A DNA stretch of 64,000 nucleotides from JAPLMW01 sp964619675 (GTDB lineage: Bacteria; Planctomycetota; Phycisphaerae; Sedimentisphaerales; UBA12454), in the NCBI GenBank assembly GCA_964619675.1, contig CAZUEO010000008.1, positions 12,303-76,302 of the forward strand, in the 5' to 3' direction. Below the pieces are notes generated by a model. The model did not search any database and was not told where the DNA came from. It saw only the letters and a list, made by a program, of their open reading frames with translations. The position numbers were made by a program, and so were the translations under genes. Below are positions 59,212 through 64,000 of this stretch, in pieces; position 1 is the stretch's first letter, and each line of letters starts with the position of its first letter.

Positions 59212-59236
59212 ATCTCGCCTGTGGCGGATAAATATT

Positions 59237-59626
59237 GTGCTTCTCGGCAAAAAAATAAAGAAATTGCTGTCCGGCAAACGCCTGCTCGGCCAGTGGGGAC
59301 AAAAACAAGCTGAAATTTTCCTGAAAAGAAAAGGCTTTAAGATACTGTCGCGAAATTTTTATTGCAGAACGGGAGAAATCGACCTCATCGCAGCCGAACC
59401 GGCCGGCGCGCTTGTCTTTATCGAGGTCAAGGCCAGGGTAAGCGAACACTTCGTCGATGTCGAAGCTAATGTCGCAGGCGCAAAGCAGATTAGAATGAAA
59501 AGGGCTGCCGATTTTTTCGTAAAAAAACACACGCTCGAAGATATGCCCCTGCGATTCGATGTGGTAACTGTATTAACCAATGAAAAAACCAAACCGCAGA
59601 TAAGACATTATGAAAATACTTTCTGA
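59237..59626 (+). CDS. YraN/UPF0102 endonuclease-like protein
   Basis: A 129-residue protein of the YraN family, with an RNase H-like/Holliday-junction-resolvase fold. The active-site pattern is GEIDLIA and FIEVKAR (E, D, then E-x-K). I use the GTG at 59237, 25 bases after rplS; no ATG lies in the frame downstream of rplS before the conserved core. The operon place next to rplS recurs in many bacteria. The function is unproven. It overlaps the next gene by 17 bases. Confidence 0.88.
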   Translation: MLLGKKIKKLLSGKRLLGQWGQKQAEIFLKRKGFKILSRNFYCRTGEIDLIAAEPAGALVFIEVKARVSEHFVDVEANVAGAKQIRMKRAADFFVKKHTLEDMPLRFDVVTVLTNEKTKPQIRHYENTF

Positions 59627-61139
59627 CCGTCAAACGATAATAAGCATTCTGATTGCCGCTGCCGTGCCTGTTTTGGCTTTCGCTTTTCAGGGCGCCAGAG
59701 GCCTCTGGCAGCCGGACGAAGGATATTACGTCGGCACCGCCGTAACTATGATAAAAAACGGCAATTTCCTTATCCCACGGCTGGGCGAGGAAATTTTTCT
59801 GGAAAAACCTCCTATGCTGTACTGGGGTATAATAGCAGCAATCAAAACTTTTGGGCAAACCGAGTTTGCCTGCAGATTATTCAATGCCGTCTGCTTCACT
59901 TTGACCGCTGCCCTGACGGGCCTTTTGGCCTTTGCATTGTTCGGCAAAAAACTAACCGCCTTCGTCTGCACCCTTATTTATGCAACTATGGCGATCCCAT
60001 TCATCGCCGCAAATTTTATCACGCCCGATACGCCGCTTGTCTTATGGACAACTGCTTCAATTCTGTGTTTCTGGCTGAGCCTTAACACGAACTCTCAATA
60101 CCGCAACTTATTAAAAATCCTTTTCTATATATCACTCGGCCTCGGTTTTTTAACAAAAGGCCCCGCCGTTCTTATCCCCTGCAGCGGAATGTTCATATAT
60201 CTGCTGCTTGCGAGGCAGACGAAAAAATTCTTTTTCACCCCCTGGACACTGTTCGGCATCCTGCTGTTTATAATAACAGGATTGAGCTGGTACTTTTATG
60301 TCTCCGCAAAGGTACACGGCGCTGCAGCGTATTTCTTTGACAACCAAATCTGGGGAAGATTAGTCACAGAAAAATATCATCGCAATCCCGGATTGTTCAA
60401 GGCCTTTCTATACCTTCCCATCCTGTTGTTTGGCTCATTGCCCTGGAGCACAATCTGGCTTGAAAAAACAAAACAGCTTAAAACAACGATACTAAATCGA
60501 AACTGGTGGAAAAACCTTCCGCAGCATCCGGTAAAATTATTTCTGCTGGCGGTCTTTTTCATACCGCTGTTAATCCTTTCGCTGGCAAGTTCAAGACTCG
60601 CTTTCTACTGTCTGCCTCTGCTGCCGCTCATTGCCGTTGCCGCCTGTCCGCTGTGGGCAGGCAAACTGCAGCCTCTGCTGGATAGAGCAAATGCAAAAGC
60701 CCTTGCAAGACCCGTCGCTTTGACTTGTCTATGGGTATTGCTTCTGCTGTCTTCCAGACTTGCCCTGGCTCATTTGTATAACTCTGAAAAAGATGCCCGC
60801 GCATTATGGGCCGAAATCAGTCCGCATATCCCGAATGGAAAATACGAAATCGTAACCATCGATGAGCGGGCAGACGGCCTGCTCTTTTATGGCGCACAGG
60901 AAGTGGAAAATGTAACTCGCAAGACCGATCCTTACCCGACCTTTTCAATGCCTAAAACGCTCGAACTCGAACTGGCTGAAATGTTCAAAGACAGCCATGT
61001 TTACCTGTTCATAGCAGATGATAAACACGAATTTGACGTCATTCTCGGCGCACTGAAGAAATATAACATCGAGATTCGAACAGTCGACCTTAAGCATGAA
61101 AAGTGGCTGCTGATTGTTAATCCTGAAAAAATATCCTGA
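59610..61139 (+). CDS. ArnT-like glycosyltransferase family 39 membrane protein
   Basis: A 509-residue GT-C glycosyltransferase with about 11 membrane segments. GLWQPDEGYYVGTAVTMIK holds the catalytic Asp of the first loop, and EEIFLEKPPMLYWGIIAAIK is the second conserved loop (EKPP, as in ArnT). It probably moves a sugar from an isoprenoid-phosphate carrier to lipid A or a protein; the acceptor cannot be told. A second protein of the family starts beyond the right edge (63207-64000). Confidence 0.87.
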   Translation: MKILSDRQTIISILIAAAVPVLAFAFQGARGLWQPDEGYYVGTAVTMIKNGNFLIPRLGEEIFLEKPPMLYWGIIAAIKTFGQTEFACRLFNAVCFTLTAALTGLLAFALFGKKLTAFVCTLIYATMAIPFIAANFITPDTPLVLWTTASILCFWLSLNTNSQYRNLLKILFYISLGLGFLTKGPAVLIPCSGMFIYLLLARQTKKFFFTPWTLFGILLFIITGLSWYFYVSAKVHGAAAYFFDNQIWGRLVTEKYHRNPGLFKAFLYLPILLFGSLPWSTIWLEKTKQLKTTILNRNWWKNLPQHPVKLFLLAVFFIPLLILSLASSRLAFYCLPLLPLIAVAACPLWAGKLQPLLDRANAKALARPVALTCLWVLLLLSSRLALAHLYNSEKDARALWAEISPHIPNGKYEIVTIDERADGLLFYGAQEVENVTRKTDPYPTFSMPKTLELELAEMFKDSHVYLFIADDKHEFDVILGALKKYNIEIRTVDLKHEKWLLIVNPEKIS

Positions 61140-61147
61140 ATGCAAAA

Positions 61148-61921
61148 ATGCAACTTATTGACTCACATGCCCATCTTACTTTTGACGAACTGCAAAACGG
61201 CCTTGATAATGTCCTGCAGCGAAGTATTGCCGCAGGCGTAACCGGCTGGATAACCATCGGTACTGATGCCGAACAGAATGAAAGGGTACTTTCAGTAATA
61301 GACAAATATGAAAATCTTTACGGCACTGTCGGCATTCATCCGCATTATGCCTCCGATGTTTCAGACGCCGATATTGACCGCGTCAAAGAGCTTGCAAAAC
61401 ACAAAAAAATCGTCGCCATCGGCGAAACAGGGCTCGATTTTCATTATGATTTTTCGAAACAGGATGCACAAAAGAATCTCTTTGAAAACCTGCTTGAAAT
61501 CGCCGCACAAAGCGATTTGCCTGTAATAATTCACTGCAGAGACGCCTTTGACGAAACGCTCGAAATTATCGATAAATTCAAAGACAGCCTTAAAAATGTC
61601 GTCTTTCACTGCTGGGGTGCCGCCGCTGAGCAGGCACAGCTCGTTCTCGACAAAGGTTTTCATATCTCATTTACAGGCGTTGTAACATTCAAAAACGCCG
61701 AGCAGACAAGAAATGCTGCAAAAATCGTCCCGCTCGAAAGAATGATGATTGAAACCGACTGCCCTTATATGTCGCCCGAACCGATGCGCAAACAGAAAAT
61801 AAACACCCCTGCCCTGCTTATTCACACCGCCGCTAAAATCGCGGAGCTAAAACAGATGCCGCTCGAAAAGTTTGCCGGCGAAGTAACAAAAACCACAAAG
61901 AAATTCTTCAACCTTCCGTAA
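61148..61921 (+). CDS. tatD: TatD-family metal-dependent hydrolase
   Basis: A 257-residue TIM-barrel amidohydrolase that acts as a DNA/RNA 3'-5' exonuclease in E. coli. Metal ligands are in LIDSHAHL, AIGETGLDF, IIHCRDAFD, VFHCWGAA and ETDCPYMSPEP. The Asp in ETDCPY is the catalytic base. Length is typical. It lies nine bases after the glycosyltransferase and converges on the E2-like gene. Confidence 0.94.
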   Translation: MQLIDSHAHLTFDELQNGLDNVLQRSIAAGVTGWITIGTDAEQNERVLSVIDKYENLYGTVGIHPHYASDVSDADIDRVKELAKHKKIVAIGETGLDFHYDFSKQDAQKNLFENLLEIAAQSDLPVIIHCRDAFDETLEIIDKFKDSLKNVVFHCWGAAAEQAQLVLDKGFHISFTGVVTFKNAEQTRNAAKIVPLERMMIETDCPYMSPEPMRKQKINTPALLIHTAAKIAELKQMPLEKFAGEVTKTTKKFFNLP

Positions 61922-61922
61922 G

Positions 61923-62609
61923 TCAATCTATCAGCTTTTGCGGATTTGCGACAAGGTTTGTTATTTCCATCAGAAACCTTGCGGCATAATCATAAGTTAC
62001 TATCCTGCCGTCGGCAGCAAGGCCGAACTCAATGATTTTTTTAGCCTCTGTTTTTCCATCACGTAAAACCGGCTCTTCAATGATTTTGCCCACGGAAATG
62101 ATACTGCACTGTCCCGGCGGCGGTATCGCAAGAAAGGAATCTATCCCGAACATACCAAGTGCCGTCAGCGTTATACACGCCCCTGATATCTCATCGAGTC
62201 TTAATTTATCACTTCTCGCCTTATCAATAAGCTTGCCGGTTTCCTTTGCAATATCTGCAGGACTTTTGCCGTTCGCATTTTTTACCACCACTGCAACCAG
62301 CCCCTTCGGTGCGGCAACGGCAAGGCCGACATTGACGCCGGCGGCAATTTCAATATGGTCGCCCTTAAAACTTCCCGCCATTAAAGGATATCTGTCAACC
62401 GCGACAGCCATCGCGCGAATAAAAAAATCATTTATCGAAATCCTTACGCCTGACTGCTTGCTCAGGCTGCGGCGAAGCTCGGCAATCCGGCCGACCTCGG
62501 CCCTGGCGGTCATATAAAAGCAAGGCTGGTTCTGCTTTGATTCGAGCATACGCCGGGCGATAAGTTTTTGAATTCTCGTCACGGGTATGCGTTTCACCGC
62601 CTCAGGCAT
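61923..62609 (-). CDS. Stand-alone E2 acyltransferase domain lacking the catalytic motif
   Basis: A 228-residue protein that is only the catalytic domain of 2-oxo acid dehydrogenase E2: IPVTRIQKLIARRMLES, GVRISINDFFIRAMAVA, AAGVNVGLAVAAPKGLVAVV and GGACITLTALGMFGIDSFLA-like segments. No lipoyl or E1/E3-binding domain is present. Where active E2 proteins have HRxxDG it reads GRIVTY, so the catalytic His and Asp are missing. The start is at 62609, with AAGGA seven bases upstream. It may be a structural or regulatory relative. No E1 or E3 gene is near. Confidence 0.85.
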   Translation of the reverse strand: MPEAVKRIPVTRIQKLIARRMLESKQNQPCFYMTARAEVGRIAELRRSLSKQSGVRISINDFFIRAMAVAVDRYPLMAGSFKGDHIEIAAGVNVGLAVAAPKGLVAVVVKNANGKSPADIAKETGKLIDKARSDKLRLDEISGACITLTALGMFGIDSFLAIPPPGQCSIISVGKIIEEPVLRDGKTEAKKIIEFGLAADGRIVTYDYAARFLMEITNLVANPQKLID

Positions 62610-62619
62610 AGATGTTTCC

Positions 62620-63210
62620 TTAATCGGCAAGAATTACGGCTTTTGTCTCGCCAAGATGCATCATTCCCTCGCTGACAAGCTTCAATGTGCCGTCAGGCCT
62701 GATGAAAAACGCCGACGGAATGCCTCTTACGTTACTAAAAGGCTTAGGCAAAGTGCCTTGATGCGAAATGACCGTATAGTTTAGATTCTCGCTGGCGGCT
62801 TTTGCTCTTACCACGCCGGCAGATTCGTTCGAAATCGCAAGAATAGCAAGTTTATCCGCCGGCATTATTTCACGAAGCGCTTTTAGATGAGGAATCTCCT
62901 GCAGGCACGGCTGGCACCACGCCGCCCACATTACCACTAAAACATTTTTGCCGCGATAATCGCTCAAATTGTGTGCCTTGCCGGTTATATCCTTGACCGC
63001 AAAATCCGGCATCTGGCTGCCGTAAAAGCCCGACAATATGGGATTCCAGCTGCTTCTATGAGAAATAATTTCTTTAAGCGAATTTGAAACAGAAGGATTT
63101 TCCGCCGAAGCCTCACCGCTCGAAGCCCCTGGCGGACTGCTTTTGCGACATCCGTTCATTATTACAACACAGGCCGACAGGCAAAAAACCAAAACCAGTT
63201 TATTCATCAT
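62620..63210 (-). CDS. TlpA-like thioredoxin-fold lipoprotein
   Basis: A 196-residue exported protein. The lipobox is VIMNGC (Cys at about residue 21), followed by a Ser-rich linker and a thioredoxin domain from about 65. WAAWCQPCLQEIPHL carries the CxxC, with PDFAVKDITGKAHNLSDYRG ahead and GIPSAFFIRPDGTLK (cis-Pro) later. It likely reduces periplasmic disulfides, such as in cytochrome c maturation, and could be served by the DsbD at 7545. Its start overlaps the next gene's stop (ATGA). Confidence 0.92.
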   Translation of the reverse strand: MMNKLVLVFCLSACVVIMNGCRKSSPPGASSGEASAENPSVSNSLKEIISHRSSWNPILSGFYGSQMPDFAVKDITGKAHNLSDYRGKNVLVVMWAAWCQPCLQEIPHLKALREIMPADKLAILAISNESAGVVRAKAASENLNYTVISHQGTLPKPFSNVRGIPSAFFIRPDGTLKLVSEGMMHLGETKAVILAD

Positions 63211-64000
63211 TTATTTTCCTCATCCTTTAAAAAAAGTCCGCGGCCCCAATCAAGTCCCGTAACAGAAATTTTCAGCCGCTCATCTTCCAAAAGCTGCCTG
63301 TAATTACCCCCCGTCGCGATAATCCCGCAGCCGCCGCTGTACATTACATATACTTCATTAGCATCGCATATCACAGGCACATCCTGCCCGAAATAGTATA
63401 TAAACGATGCATTGACTTTGCAATAAGCAACTACCTGCCTGTCAGCCGCAGCAGATGCGACACTGCCGGCAAAATTACGAATTATATAATTCTCATCGGC
63501 TGTCTTGTTCTCCAGCATCGGCCAGACAAGAATACCCGCGCACAGCGTCGCAAAAAGCCCCGCAGTTGCAATCGTCTTTTTGTTCGTCAAAAAAAGAACG
63601 CCGACGCAAATCATCAATACTGCAATAATCACTGCCGCATACGTTGCAAAACTTTGCAGCAAATGCCCCGCTTTCAGTCGCCAGACAATCGCACCTGCCG
63701 CACCGCCGGCAACAACAAAAAGATGCCCCACCAGAAAAATCGCGGCAAATCGTCTCGTGTACGCCTTGTTGATAAATATCATATCGTCGATAATTATTCC
63801 CGCCAGAACCGCCATCGCTGGCATCAGCGGCAGAATATAATGCTGGCGTTTGCCGCCGGCGACGCTCATCACAAAAAGACCCGCCACGAACCACAGCCAC
63901 AGGTAAAATATCGCCTGGCGCTTCTCTTCCCATATCCGGTAAAGCGGCGCCACAAACGCAGCCGGTATAAATGCACAGAACGGCGCAAAATAAACAAACA
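63207..64000 (-). CDS. GT39/ArnT-like glycosyltransferase, C-terminal part, cut by window edge
   Basis: The frame is open to base 64000; the visible 264 or so codons are the C-terminal part. WFVAGLFVMSVAGGKRQHYILPLMPAM is the family's conserved last loop and membrane segment, with R-Q-H-Y where ArnT has K-R-x-x-Y. Four to five membrane segments are followed by a periplasmic C-terminal domain. It overlaps the TlpA-like gene. The N-terminal catalytic loop is outside the window. Confidence 0.85.
   Translation of the reverse strand, partial: FVYFAPFCAFIPAAFVAPLYRIWEEKRQAIFYLWLWFVAGLFVMSVAGGKRQHYILPLMPAMAVLAGIIIDDMIFINKAYTRRFAAIFLVGHLFVVAGGAAGAIVWRLKAGHLLQSFATYAAVIIAVLMICVGVLFLTNKKTIATAGLFATLCAGILVWPMLENKTADENYIIRNFAGSVASAAADRQVVAYCKVNASFIYYFGQDVPVICDANEVYVMYSGGCGIIATGGNYRQLLEDERLKISVTGLDWGRGLFLKDEENK

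Overview
The window reads as a chromosomal piece of a Gram-negative, PEP-CTERM-bearing bacterium, most likely a planctomycete of the Phycisphaerae type. The signs are LptE- and BamD-like envelope genes, a PEP-CTERM protein, a secreted foldase with a Pro-Glu-Asn-rich linker, two TMTC-like membrane proteins with TPR tails, many AAATACC-like and palindromic repeats, and ordinary sigma-70 promoters. This placement is inference from gene style, not from a marker gene. Two 100-N runs (11757-11856 and 45187-45286), both sitting in repeated sequence, show that this is a scaffolded draft assembly, probably metagenomic.

Left edge, 1-2.4 kb: an accessory locus. On the minus strand a sigma-70-type promoter leads into a hairpin-rich stretch bounded by an 8-bp inverted repeat, then a 99-residue unknown protein, a small XRE-type regulator and the first 147 codons of a reverse transcriptase that runs off the window. 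This is the layout of a retron (msr-msd RNA, accessory proteins, RT). A stand-alone HNH endonuclease gene follows on the plus strand.

2.4-11.6 kb: housekeeping genes on the minus strand: CstA-type transporter, LOG-family hydrolase, endonuclease III, a GH97 glycosidase, DsbD and FtsH. 11.6-12.6 kb is gene-free repeat DNA: a 35-bp tandem repeat around the assembly gap and a 7-bp minisatellite.

12.6-24.1 kb: a second accessory stretch. It holds a type IIG restriction-modification enzyme overlapping a small membrane protein, a nucleotidyltransferase-HEPN fusion, LptE/BamD-like envelope genes, a Cys-rich small protein, a 156-nt highly structured intergenic element, a second HNH endonuclease related to the first, the DUF5131/TcmP pair, and an AAA_14/DUF4143 ATPase.

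24.1-41.8 kb: a parvulin foldase, purC, two tandem TMTC-like proteins, a sugar isomerase-like protein, a shikimate kinase-like protein, a TGS GTPase, and a complete leucine operon leuA-leuC-leuD-leuB. The leucine operon is preceded by a 24-residue leucine-rich leader peptide with alternative hairpins (an attenuator). Then come asd, truA, a GT4 glycosyltransferase, yjbQ and the PEP-CTERM protein.

41.9-64 kb: core genes. These are ftsK, a PH-domain protein, tRNA-Arg(UCG), arfB, acylphosphatase, a GAF-PP2C phosphatase, cmk-plsC-ispH-rpsA, a short sigma-70 factor, apt-aroB-aldolase, ffh, rpsP-trmD-rplS-yraN, GT39 glycosyltransferases, tatD, a degenerate E2 acyltransferase domain and a TlpA-like lipoprotein. 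Many neighbours overlap by ATGA/GTGA, so several runs are translationally coupled operons. Palindromic repeats have entered coding sequences in several places (GH97 N-terminus, DsbD linker, FtsH tail, S1 tail).
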